DNA of 64,000 bases from Zygnema cylindricum (lineage: Eukaryota > Streptophyta > Zygnematophyceae > Zygnematales > Zygnemataceae). The stretch is from assembly GCA_037447655.1 (NCBI GenBank), contig JBBHKE010001949.1, positions 102,274 to 166,273 on the forward strand, given 5' to 3'. Shown in pieces: positions 11,099 through 21,640 of the stretch; the stretch's first letter is position 1; each line of letters starts with the position of its first letter. The notes under the pieces were generated by a model, which was not told where the DNA came from, searched no databases, and was given only the letters and a program-made list of their open reading frames with translations. A program made the translations under genes and the position numbers.

Positions 11099-11120
11099 CG
11101 TGAACCCATGTAGGTTCACG
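11099..11120. promoter_or_regulatory. perfect 8-bp hairpin in repeat A
   Basis: CGTGAACC and GGTTCACG face each other across the 6-nt loop CATGTA. The same hairpin is at 17055-17076 in A2. Function is unknown; an RNA or DNA structure used during replication is possible. Confidence 0.6.
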
Positions 11121-11323
11121 CATTCACATGTAGTTAGGAAGGGTTTTAATCCGCGGATTGTGAATTCTGTAACGTAGGCATATGGTTCTGGTCGCTTATT
11201 GGCCCGGACCCAAACTAGGCGCAGATTGTACAGTAAAATACTCTCACGCTATTGGTTAGTTAGAAATGTCAGAAATTAGTACTTTGGCTGTTTCGTTGGT
11301 ACTTAGGCTATTGTTTTATGTTT

Positions 11324-11348
11324 TGTACTCTCATAATTTGAGAGTACA
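11324..11348. promoter_or_regulatory. perfect 10-bp hairpin in repeat A
   Basis: TGTACTCTCA and TGAGAGTACA flank the 5-nt loop TAATT; the copy in A2 is at 17280-17304. One arm recurs alone near 12068 at the start of the internal region. It could be a transcript-end or packaging structure; this is inference. Confidence 0.6.
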
Positions 11349-11923
11349 GGAATTGATCGAAGAGGACTTACATTTTCTTGTCTTTTTCCCTTGTTTTTTC
11401 CCTTAGTCAAATTGTTAGTGTTTTTTTGCAAGGCTTTTTCTGCCTTGGTTAGTTAAGCGCCTAGTATTTCTCTTTTCTCTATTATACTTTCCATGTAAGC
11501 CCTACAATTTAATTCACTCGGTTTCGGCCGGAGTCCGCACGGTTTCCCTTCAACAACCTTTTTTAGTGTGGATTCTACAGACTTTCCCAGGCTATTTCTG
11601 GACCCTTGTGGATGCATTATGTGAATTAGGGTTTGATTTGCTATCGTGTAATTTCTATTGCCTTTGTTGAAGTTTAATTGTGGGTTGCTAGAATCCGGTT
11701 TTCTCGGATTCTCTACACATTTCCCTTGTTTCCATTGCTTGGTTTTCTATCGTTATTTTCTGCGATTGGTTTTTAGTGTGTTGGAATCCGGTTATCTCGG
11801 ATTCTGTGCAGATTTTTATCGCTGCATTCTTGTATTTCCCTCGTGCTAGTTTTACTTATTTGTTTTCTCATTGTTTGCTATTTTGTGGCTTACTGTTATA
11901 ATTATTGCTTTGTTCGAATTCGG

Positions 11924-13821
11924 TTATTTCGAATTCTTTACAATTTGCTATTTATTGTTTTCGGCTTCGGTTGCTATTTTTATTTATTTGCAATCCTAGA
12001 TCTAACTCCTGTAAGGAATACGCCCAGACCGTGGAGCCTAGTGGCTACCCATCGGCTTAGTATTCCTGTACTCTCAAATTATCATTCTCCTCTCTCTTGT
12101 TTTGTGTTTGGAAAAATCAAAAAAATTGTAATATTTCATTTTCAGTTTTTGTTGAAAAGAAAAAAAAAATTATCTTTCATTATCAGTTTTTGTTCTTGGT
12201 TTTGTCTTTTCCATTTCCAATCCAATTCACCTTTTATTTTCAGTTTTCATTCTCAGTTTGGCGTGAGAAATTTAAAAAGAAAAATATATAAATACATTAT
12301 TTACCATATAAAATCCATTTCTTTCCATTTCTAAATTTTCTTGCACGTATTTTTAATCCGGTTTTTTCCTTCTTTTCCGGTTTTATCTTTCCATCGGTTT
12401 TAATCCTACCTCTTCTCCACTTGTAGTTTTTTTTTCAGTTTTTCCTTTGAAAGAAAAATTATAAAAATTGATATATGTCTAAAATTTGTACCTTGAAAAG
12501 ACTTTTGTTTGTTTTTTTCAATTCAGTTTTTGGTGTTTTCCCTCTATCTTATTTCTGTTGCCCACCTTGCTGCCACTCTATTTTAGGTTTTTTAGGTCTA
12601 AATTTGTGGCAGATTTTAGGGTTTAGTTGCAGATTTTAGGGTTAGTCTGCCGAATTCGGGTTTGGGATGCCGCTAACCTGATTCTAACTTGCTTTGTGAC
12701 TTATACTATCTTTTCTGATACTTTTAGTCTTCCTTGCCCGGTCTCGCACCATACGGAGATCTCCGTGGCCTCATATTTTGGATTCGCTTTCAGTTTTGGT
12801 TCGTAATTTGCATTGTTAAGCCGTGGTGTTTCACACGATTATTTGGAAATTGTGTGGAGGCCCACACTATCCTGAGGACATTTGGAGAAGACTATTTTTG
12901 GAGGAAACTTTGGGACCGGATTGTGTAGCGGATTCACACTTTGGCACTCTGCAAAGCCCCAGCTGCGGCGACCAGCTGCTGCTCACCTTTGATAATCACC
13001 AGATTATTAAAGGTGTTCTGTAAGTATTACGATTCCCAGTGGGCGTAGGAGCGTGTTAAGATAGTTGGTTGACCGTTTAGAGGGTTCGTGCGTGGATTGG
13101 GTTTCGTTGGACCCAATTGTATCGAGCACTTGCATTTCCCAGCTTTCTTTGTTTGTAATTTGGCCGTGAGTGGCCTTCCGTTTTTCGTGATTGCCTGGAG
13201 TGGATTTTACAGCTTAGATTTGGCCGTTGGTGGCCTTGGACAGTTGTCTCTCTGTTTGTGTTGCTGTAGATATGCACCTGTGGGTGCTTGGATAGCAATT
13301 TTTTTGCCTTTATAGATCTGGCCCTCCGGCCTTGCCCACTTGTTTGCAGGGTAGAAGGTTTCGGTAACACGGCTTTTTGGTAGATCTGGTCATCGTGGCC
13401 TTGATAGTGACTTATTGGTTTGATTGTTGTGTGTGGCTTGGTTTCTCACTTGTTGCATTTCGTATAGATCGTGTTCATTATCTCGTCGTTGTTTCCCTCT
13501 TCGTTTTATGCCCACCGATTGGAACAATTTTAATTTCCGTTCCGGGTCTACTCGTAGTGGTGTAGCTTTCCGCCCATCACATGTAGACCAAATCGATCTA
13601 GCAAGTATATCTAATTTTCCTATACTTCGGTTCTTGTATCGAGAACATCCTCTGTCCGTTCTGGACTCACGTCGGTCTTTTCTTTGTCCTCCGTCTCCTC
13701 TACGCCATCTGTAGAGGAAACAAAAGACGAGAGCATCAAGGGATTCGACTCAGGTTCCCTCTCCTTTTGGTCTTCTCATGGTCTAATTTTTGTCCCACCT
13801 CCATACACATTGGTCAGTGAC
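11924..13821 (+). other. long non-coding leader of element D
   Basis: About 1.9 kb between repeat A1 and the start of gag. It is pyrimidine-rich (T runs from 12100 to 12560) and has no convincing ORF. I could not identify a tRNA primer-binding site directly after A1. Confidence 0.5.
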
Positions 13822-16177
13822 ATGGCTTCCTCCTCGGAGGGCCCCATGAGCAAAATGCAATTCTGCTTTTCAAGGATGAAGGATACAATGTCCTTATCTC
13901 ATTTCCGCATGTTGTATGATACCGAAAATGCGTGATTTGGCATTTCGCTATCAAGATCGATTTAATCTTCGTGTAGCATTCTCTCTCCTTGGTCGGTACC
14001 TTAGAGGTTCAGCTCTCACCCTATATTCCCGCAAGTATAATAGTATACTCGCGATGACAAAATTTTCCCCTCCTTTCGCTGGCACACCCGAGGTCATAGG
14101 ACAAGTGGATATCCTGTTTTAGGCCGCTTTTCCCGAGGTCCTGGATGCCCAAGGTAATGTCTTAGTTCCCGCTGTCCCAAAAATTCCTCGGCAATATGTT
14201 TTGGCTGCACGTGTTGCTGTCCCAGCACGATCAGGGATGACGATTCTGTTGCGAGATCCCCTTTCTGTCATGTTTCATCTCATAGAAGCGGAGTATCGAA
14301 TGCAAAATCCAGATTAAGTGAAGGAACTGATGAACTTCGAACGTAAACCGGGAGAAACCGCCCCCGTTTTACGTGCCCATATGGAGACGTTACGGGAAGC
14401 CTTACCGAACTTAATGTCCGATGCTGAAGCTGTCCAAAAATTTGTTGGACAGTTTCCTGATACCTCAAAACAATTTATCCAAAGTCATCTTACGCAGACA
14501 TACGGCTTGAAATTTACCTTTGACCAGGCCGCCCAATATGCGGTTGAATGTGAGATGCAGTCGTGTTTTTTGGAAGCTCATGATCGATCGGAAGTTGCTT
14601 TCCCACTTCCCCCACCAAGCAACCCATGGCCCAACAATAGGCCTCCCAAAGTGCCTGCCATGGGAGCAACACCGTTTAACCCTGGAAACAGATTATGTTT
14701 TCGTTGCGGGGAAACATGGCATGAGGCTCGTATGTGTCCAGATAAGACGGCCACATGCACTCACTGTCAGCAGATGGGACATTATGCCCATCGATGCCAT
14801 ATTAAAAATCCAGAGTTCTCATATCAGAATCAAATCAAGAATGGGGGTATCCCCGCCCGTTCCGCCAAGCCGGTCGCTCCGCCTAAGGAGACCGAGAAAG
14901 AATCTCCTCCTCCCAGAATTTCCCGTAGAGAGAGAGAAAAGTTAGAGCTGCAAGCTACTATGGCGGCTATGATGAAAGAACAGCTCGCAGCCTTCATGGC
15001 GGAAATGAAGCCGCAGTTTACAGGAATGGCCGGAACGGTCGTTCATATGCCGACGTTGGCCGGTCGAACACTTCGGGATTCTACCGTCAAACAACGAGCA
15101 GCCACGTTTGACCAAGGCTCGGCAGATCATAATCGAGTTGGAAAAGTAACAAATTCTCGAATTCCACTATCTTTCGAGAAAGAAACTCTCTCCCCTCTTC
15201 CGGAAACGGCTTCGGCTATTGTAGCAGAAGCACTTACAATCTTGGATAGTACAATCCAAGATGCTCATCGCGTCAAGGAACGGTTGAGCATCCTATCTTC
15301 TATGATCGAGGACGTGCCTAAGGTCTCTCCTACTTTGGGTGAGGTAACTGCAGCCTCTGCTTTACGCGCGTTGCAGTTGAATCGCAATCTGTTAGCAGTC
15401 CAGCCAATTTCTGCGGACGAACGTCGTACATTGGATCCCCACATCAGTTTTCTTGATAACAACCGACCCTCATTCACGGTCAATGGTGTCGCACCTTCCC
15501 TCCCTCTCATGGTCACCGGAGCAAAACCCGTGATCCTAGGATCCGGATTTGCGTTAAAGCTTGGCCTCACGGCAGACAAGCTGCAACCCACAACCACACG
15601 GTTACTACCTTCAGCTGGTACCACGGAGCCGGTCCTTGGAATCACCAAGGACCCCCTCGTGTTTCAGTTTCAAACAGAAACCGAAACTGAATTTTCTGAA
15701 ATTTCTTCACGTGCGCTCGTTACTAAGTGTAGCGATTACGAATGTTTGGTTGGCCAGGACGTTATATTTCGGGTTGGTGGCGGTGTAGATATGCATGACC
15801 AGACATTCTCTCCCAATCACTTTCCTGGGTGGAAGATTTGCCTTGCACTTATTTCGGCACCGGAGCCCTTGCCTATCATGGCTCATTCGGCGACAGCACT
15901 TCCTGCTTATGCTGGTATCGACATATTAGATACTGGCATCTCTTTATTTATCTCTCCATGCATTCTTTCGATTGTCAGGAAAACTTCTAATGGGACGTTG
16001 AGTTCTCAGAGTGCAGATTACATGCCTATTAGGGAGCATGCCAAGCTTGGTGCTTCTCGTTATTTGCACGATTTTTCATTGGATTTGGATTCTACAAGGA
16101 TACTCACTACTGAGGAGAATTTCGATGCACCTCTTCGCGGTCTTCCGATTTTGTTGGCCTGCTCCACCGCAGGCTAA
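13822..16177 (+). pseudogene. gag-pro: gag-protease ORF of element D (one frameshift, two in-frame stops)
   Basis: Starting near the Met at 13822, a capsid-like reading frame shifts once around 13930 and then runs in one frame to 16177, broken only by TAG (14120-14122) and TAA (14315-14317). Two zinc knuckles lie near 14697-14810: CFRCGETWHEARMC and CTHCQQMGHYAHRC, both intact C-x2-C-x4-H-x4-C. A charged, coiled-coil-like linker follows. A retropepsin-like domain is near 15485-15800; in its active-site loop (LMVTGAKPVILG) the catalytic Asp of D-[ST]-G is replaced by Val. No polymerase follows; the stop is next to the polypurine tract. This resembles the gag-pro end of a gypsy element whose pol has been lost. 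Confidence 0.82.
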
Positions 16178-16179
16178 GG

Positions 16180-16197
16180 AGCTGGGGGGGGGGATAA
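16180..16197 (+). other. polypurine tract of element D
   Basis: A purine run AAGGAGCTGGGGGGGGGG lies just after the gag-pro stop and just before repeat B1. Gypsy element G1 has a similar G-run near its 3' end (minus strand, about 49757-49786), which hints that they are related. Confidence 0.65.
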
Positions 16198-16199
16198 AT

Positions 16200-16392
16200 G
16201 GATCTCTCTCTCGGTTTCCCACTCACCTTTCACCTTTTATCCATTCTACCAGTTATTTCTTTTTCATACTGTCATATTCATTTGTGCTTTGTATTATAAT
16301 TCTTGAGGATTTTCATTGCTCGTTTGTTCCACCTTTTATGTACAGCTGGTTGGGTTGCATGTTTTTTGGTTTGATTAGACACATGCACGACA
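16200..16392 (+). repeat. element D repeat B, inner copy (B1)
   Basis: 193 bp matching 17881-18072 base for base in register, with few substitutions. It ends GCACGACA; two bases (CC) separate it from A2. Confidence 0.88.
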
Positions 16393-16394
16393 CC

Positions 16395-17879
16395 TGTCAT
16401 GCGGCATCTCGTCGGACACTTTTCTTGTTTATATTTAGGGTTTAGGACGGGCGGCCGCCACACTAATTTGTATTTGGGTATTATTTGGGTTTCGCAGGAC
16501 CGTACGACGTGTACCGTACGACCTACATTTTCCGTGATTTCTGAGATGGCGATTTTGGATCGTACCCGCGGTCCTACCGTACGACGTATAATTTCCGCGA
16601 TTTCCATCGACGGCAGATTTGATTATTTCGCGTCGACCGTACGACTTACGGCGACCTGAATTCCCGCGGCCACAAATTGGACCGTACTTGCGGTCCTGCC
16701 GTACTTATTTATGTTTTTCGGATTTCTCGCCTACGACACATTTTCTAATTTCGTCGCGACAAACAATGTCATATATTTATTTCGATCAAAGCGACGCCGG
16801 GAATCTCGCGGGTATCAAGGAGACATATTATCGCGCGAGCGGCGACGTCCGTACTTTTGATTTCCATCGCAAGTTTTGGCGTGACGCGATGTACAATTTC
16901 GAGACATTTATTCCGCGACGTATGACTTGTGGATGTCGGTGATGCGACGTACGATTTCAAATGTTGGTGACGCGGCGTACGATTACGAATCATTGGCGAC
17001 GCAACGTACGATTACGAAATGTTGACGATGCACGCTGATTGGCGTATTTTAAGTCGTGAACCCATGTAGGTTCACGCATTCACATGTAGTTAGGAAGGGT
17101 TTTAATCGGCGGATTGTGAATTTTGTAACGTAGGCATATGGTTCTGGTCGCTTATTGGCCCGGACCCAAACTAGGCGCAGATTGTACAGTAAATTACTCT
17201 CACGCTATTGGTTAGTTAGAAATGTCAGAAATTAGTACTTTGGCTGTTTCGTTGGTACTTAGGCTATTGTTTTAGGTTTTGTACTCTCATAATTTGAGAG
17301 TACAGGAATTGATCGAAGAGGACTTACATTTCCTTGTCTTTTTCCCTTGTCTTTTCCCTTAGTCAAATTGTCAGTGTTTTTCTGCAAGGCTTTTACTGCC
17401 TTGGTTAGTTAAGCGCATAGTCTTTCTCTTTTCTCTATTATACTTTCCATGTAAGCCCTACAATTTAATTCACTCGGTTTCGGCCGAAGTCCGCACGGTT
17501 TCCCTTCAACAACCTTTTTTAGTGTGGATTCTGCAGACTTTCCCAGGCTATTTCTGGACCCTTGTGGATGCATTCTGTGAATTAGGGTTTGATTTGCTAT
17601 CGTGTAATTTCTGTTGCCTTTGTTGAAGTTTATTTGTGGGTTGCTAGAATCCGGTTATCTTGGATTCTCTACACATTTCCCTTGTTTCCATTGCTTAGTT
17701 TTCTATCGTTATTTTCTGCGATTGGTTTTTAGTGTGTTGGAATCCGGTTATCTCGGATTCTGTGCAGATTTTTATCGCTGCTTTCTTGTATTTCCCTCGT
17801 GCTAGTTCTACTTATTTGTTTTCTCATTGTTTGCTATTTTGTGGCTTATTGTTATAATTATTGTTTTGTTCGAATTCGG
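16395..17879 (+). repeat. element D repeat A, right copy (A2)
   Basis: 1485 bp, colinear with A1 with scattered substitutions. It ends in CGAATTCGG, where A2 joins B2 directly; in the left copy the same point joins the internal region. Confidence 0.9.
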
Positions 17880-17880
17880 A

Positions 17881-18072
17881 GACCTCTCTCTCAACTTCCC
17901 ACTCACCTTTCACCTTTTATCCCTTCTACCAGTTATTTCTTTTTCATACTGTCATATTTATTTGTGCTTTGTATTATAATTCTTGAGGATTTTCATTGCT
18001 CGTTTGTTCCACCTTTTATGTACAGCTGGTTGGGTTGCATGTTTTTTGGTTTGATTAGACACATGCACGACA
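17881..18072 (+). repeat. element D repeat B, terminal copy (B2)
   Basis: 192 bp matching B1. It ends GCACGACA, followed by the target duplication GCAA and by satellite S2. Confidence 0.88.
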
Positions 18073-21000
18073 GCAAGCAATTTGTGTAATTTAGATAACC
18101 ATCCCTGTTAGCGCTAACAGGTTGCGCAATTTCGATAACAATTTCTGTTAGCCTTAAAAGTTTGTGTAATTTAGATAACAATTCTTGTTAGCGCTAACAA
18201 TATCAGTAAGTTAGGTAACAAAGCCTTTTGGCACTAATAGTTTGTGTAAGTAAGGAAACAATATTGTGTTAGCGCTAATATTTGGTGTAATTTTGATAAA
18301 AAAAATTATTAGCGCAAACAGTTTGTGAAATTTAGATAACAATTCTTCTTAGCGCTAACAGTCTGTGTAATTTAGATAATATTCTTGTTAGCGCTAACAT
18401 TCTGTGTAGTTTAGATAACAATTCCTGTTAGCGCTAACAATTTGTATAAGTTAGGTTAAAATTTGTGTTATCGCTAACAGTTTTTGCAAGTTAAGTGGGC
18501 TATTTTATGTTAACGCTAATAGTTTGTGTAAGTATGGTAAAAATTCCTATTAACACTAACAGTTTGTGTCATTTAGATAACTTCATGTTAGCCCTAACAA
18601 TTTGTGTAATTTAGGTAACAATTCCTGTTAACGCTAACAATTTGTGTAATTTAGATAGTAATAATACCTGTTAGCGCTTACAGTTTGTGTAAGTTAGGTA
18701 ACAATTATTGTAAACGCTAACAGTTTGTGTAATTCAGATAACAAATCCTGTTAGCTCTAACAGTTTGTGTAAGTTAGGAAACAATTTTTGTTACCGCTAA
18801 CAGTTTGTGTAATTTAGGTAAAAATTCCTATTAGCGTTAACAGTTAGTGTTATTTAGATAACAATTCATGTTAGCGCTAACAATTTGTGTAAGTTAGGTA
18901 ACAATTCCTTTTAGCGTTTGACAGTTGGAGTAATTTAGGTAACAACTCCTTTTAGCGTTGACAGTTTGTGTAATTTAGACAACAAATCTTGTTATCGCGA
19001 ACAGTTTGTGTAAGTTAGGTAACAATTCTTGTTGGCGCTAACAGTTTGTGTAAGTTAGGTGACAATTCTTGTTAGCCCTTACTATTTTTGTAATTTAGAT
19101 AAAAAAAAATTTAACGCTAACAGTTTGTGTAAGATAGGTAACAATTCCTATTAGCGCAAACAGTTTGTGTAATTTAGATTACAATTCTTGTTAGCGCTAA
19201 CAGTTTGTGTAAGTTAGGTGACAACTTGTGTTAACGCGCTAATAGATTGTGTAAGTAAGGTAACAATTCCTGTTAGTGCTAACATGTTGTGTAATTTAGA
19301 TAATAATTCTTATTGGCGCTAACAGTTAGTTTAAGTAAGGTGACAATTCTTATTAGCGCTAATAGTTTGTGTAATTTAGACAACAATTATTGTTAGCGCT
19401 AATAGTTTGTGTAAGTTAGGTAACAATTCCTCTTAGCCCTAACAGTTTGTGTAATTTAGATAACAATTCTTGTTAGCGCTAACAGTTTGTGGAATTTTGA
19501 TAACAATTCTTGTTAGCCCTAACAGTTTGTGTAATTTAGATAACAATTTTTGTTAACGCTAACAGTTTGTTTAAGTCAGGTTACAATTCCTGTTAGCGCT
19601 ATTAGTTTGTGAAATTTAGATATCAATTCTTGTTAGCGCTAACAGTTTGTGTAAGTTAAGTAACAATTCCTGTTAGCGCTAACAATTTCTGTAAGTTAGG
19701 TCACATTTCCTATTAGCGCTAACAGTTTGTGTAAATAAGGTAATAGTTTTTGTTAGTGCTAACAGTTTTTGTAGTTTAGAAAACAATTCCTGTTAGAGCT
19801 AACAATTTGTGTAAGCTAGGTTAAAGTTATTCTTAGGGGTAACAGTTTGTGTAAGTAAGGTAACAATTACTCTTTCCGCTAACAGTTTGTGTAAGTTAGG
19901 TAACCATCACTATTACCGCTAACAGTTTATGTAACTTAGATAAAAATTCCTGTTAGAGCTAAATGTTTGTGGAATATTGATAAGAAATTTTGCTAACAGA
20001 GTGTGTAAGTTAGGTAACAAAGTCTGTTAGCGCAAATAGTTTGAATTAGTAAGGTAACTATATTCTGTTAGCTGTAATAGTTGTGTAATTTAGATATTAA
20101 TTCATGTTAGCGCTAATAGTGTAATTTAGATAACAATTATTGTTAGCGCTAGGAGTTTGTGTAAGTAAAGTAACAATTCATGTTCGCGCTAATAGTCTGT
20201 GTAATATAGATAACACTTCTTGTAAGCACTAACAATTTGTGTAAGTTAGATAACATTTCTTGTTAGCGCTAACAGTTTGTGTAAGTTAGGTGGGCTATTT
20301 TCTATTAACGTTAAGAGTTTGTGTAAGTAAGGTAAGAATTCCTATTAGTACTAACAATTAGTGTTTTTTAGATAAAAATTCATGCTAGGGCTAACAATTT
20401 GTGTAAGTTAGGTAACAATTCCTGTTAACGCTAACAGTTTGTGTAACTTAGATAACAATACCTGTTTGCGCTAACAGTTTGTGTAAGTTAGGGAACAATT
20501 TTTGTTAGCAGTAACAGTTTGTGTAATCAAGATAATAAGTCTTGTTAGCGCTAACAGTTTGTGTAGGTTAGGAAACAATTCTTGGTACCGCTTATAGTTT
20601 GTGTATTTTAGGTAACAATTCCCATTAGCGCTAAAAGTTTGTGTTATTTAGGTAACAATTCTTGTTAGTGATAGTAGTTTGTGTAATTTAAAGAAAAACT
20701 CCTCTTAGTGCTAACATTTTGTGTAAGTTAGGTGAAATTCTTGTTAGCGCTAACAGTTTGTGTAATTTAGATAACAATTCCTGTTAACGCTAACAATTTG
20801 TGTAATTTTGATAACAATTCTTGTTAGCGCTGACAATTTCTGTAAGTTAGGTAATAATTCCTGTAAACCCTAACGGTATGTGTAATTTAGATAACAATTC
20901 TTGTTAACTTTAACAGTTTGTGCAAGTTAAGTAACAATTCATGTTAGCGCTAACTGTCTGGAAAATTTAGATAACAATTCTTGTTATTGCTAACTGTTTG

Positions 21001-21640
21001 TTTAAGTTAGGTAACTTTGCTTGTTAGCATTAACAAATTGTGTAATTTAGATAACATTTTTTGTTTGCGATAAAAGTTTGTGTAAGTTAGGTGACAATTC
21101 ATGTTAGCGCTAATAGTTTTTGTAAGTAAGGAAATGATTCTTGTTAGGACTAACAGTTTGTGTAATTTGGATAACAATTCCTGTTAGTGCTAATAGTTTG
21201 TGTAAGTTAGGTGACAATTCTAGTTAGCGATAACAGTTTATGTGATTTAGATAGCAATTTCTGTTGGAGCTAATAGTTTGTGTAAGTTAGGTTAAAACTT
21301 TTGTTATCGCTAACAGTTTGTACAAGTTAGGTAACAATTCCTGTTAACGCTAAAAGTTTGTGTAAGTTAGGTAACAATTTTTGTTAGCGCTAACAGTTTG
21401 TGTAAGTGAGGTAACAATTCCTCTTTGTGTTAACAGTTTGTGTAAGTTAAGTAACAATTACTCATAGCTCTAATAGTCTGTGTAATTTAGATAACAATTC
21501 CTGTTAGCGCTAAAAGTTTGTGTAATTTAGTTAACAATTCTTGTTAGCGTTAACAATTTGTGTAAGTAAGGTAACAATATTCTGTTAGCGTTAACAGTTG
21601 TGTAATTTTGATAACAATTTTTGTTAGCGCAAATATATTA
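18073..21640 (-). repeat. 40-bp satellite S2, reversed block right of element D
   Basis: About 89 units, continuing the orientation of 8613-10438. Two unit variants alternate irregularly: one reads AAGTTAGGTAAC, the other AATTTAGATAAC, each followed by AATTC and the palindrome GTTAGCGCTAAC. The array fades out near 21640. Confidence 0.92.

Larger units (their letters stand above)
10439..11923 (+). repeat. element D repeat A, left copy (A1)
   Basis: 1485 bp beginning TGTCATGCGGCATC, matching 16395-17879 with no net indel. The first 600 bp are full of CGTACG-like words; then two perfect hairpins occur (11099-11120 and 11324-11348), and the last 500 bp are T-rich. Small ORFs in it (for example 10663-10986) look like chance; they are shared with A2 only because the DNA is duplicated. 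Confidence 0.9.
10439..18072 (+). mobile_element. element D: split-direct-repeat retroelement with gag-protease ORF
   Basis: The order is A1 (10439-11923), internal region with a gag-protease ORF, B1 (16200-16392), A2 (16395-17879), B2 (17881-18072). A1 and A2 keep a constant offset of 5956 bp; B1 and B2 keep 1680 bp. Both outer and inner ends read TGTCATGC...GCACGACA, and 4-bp copies of GCAA flank the whole (10435-10438 and 18073-18076). No RT, RNase H, integrase or tyrosine recombinase is visible, so movement would need enzymes in trans. Two readings fit: a split-direct-repeat element of PAT/TOC1 style, or an LTR element (LTR = A+B) whose left LTR is separated by the internal region. A1 and A2 look about 97-98% identical by eye, so D is younger than Copia-A1. 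Confidence 0.8.

Noticed and set aside
12097-12334. Phe-rich ORFs in the element D leader
   Set aside because: T-run composition; no conserved domain and the capsid frame starts much later.
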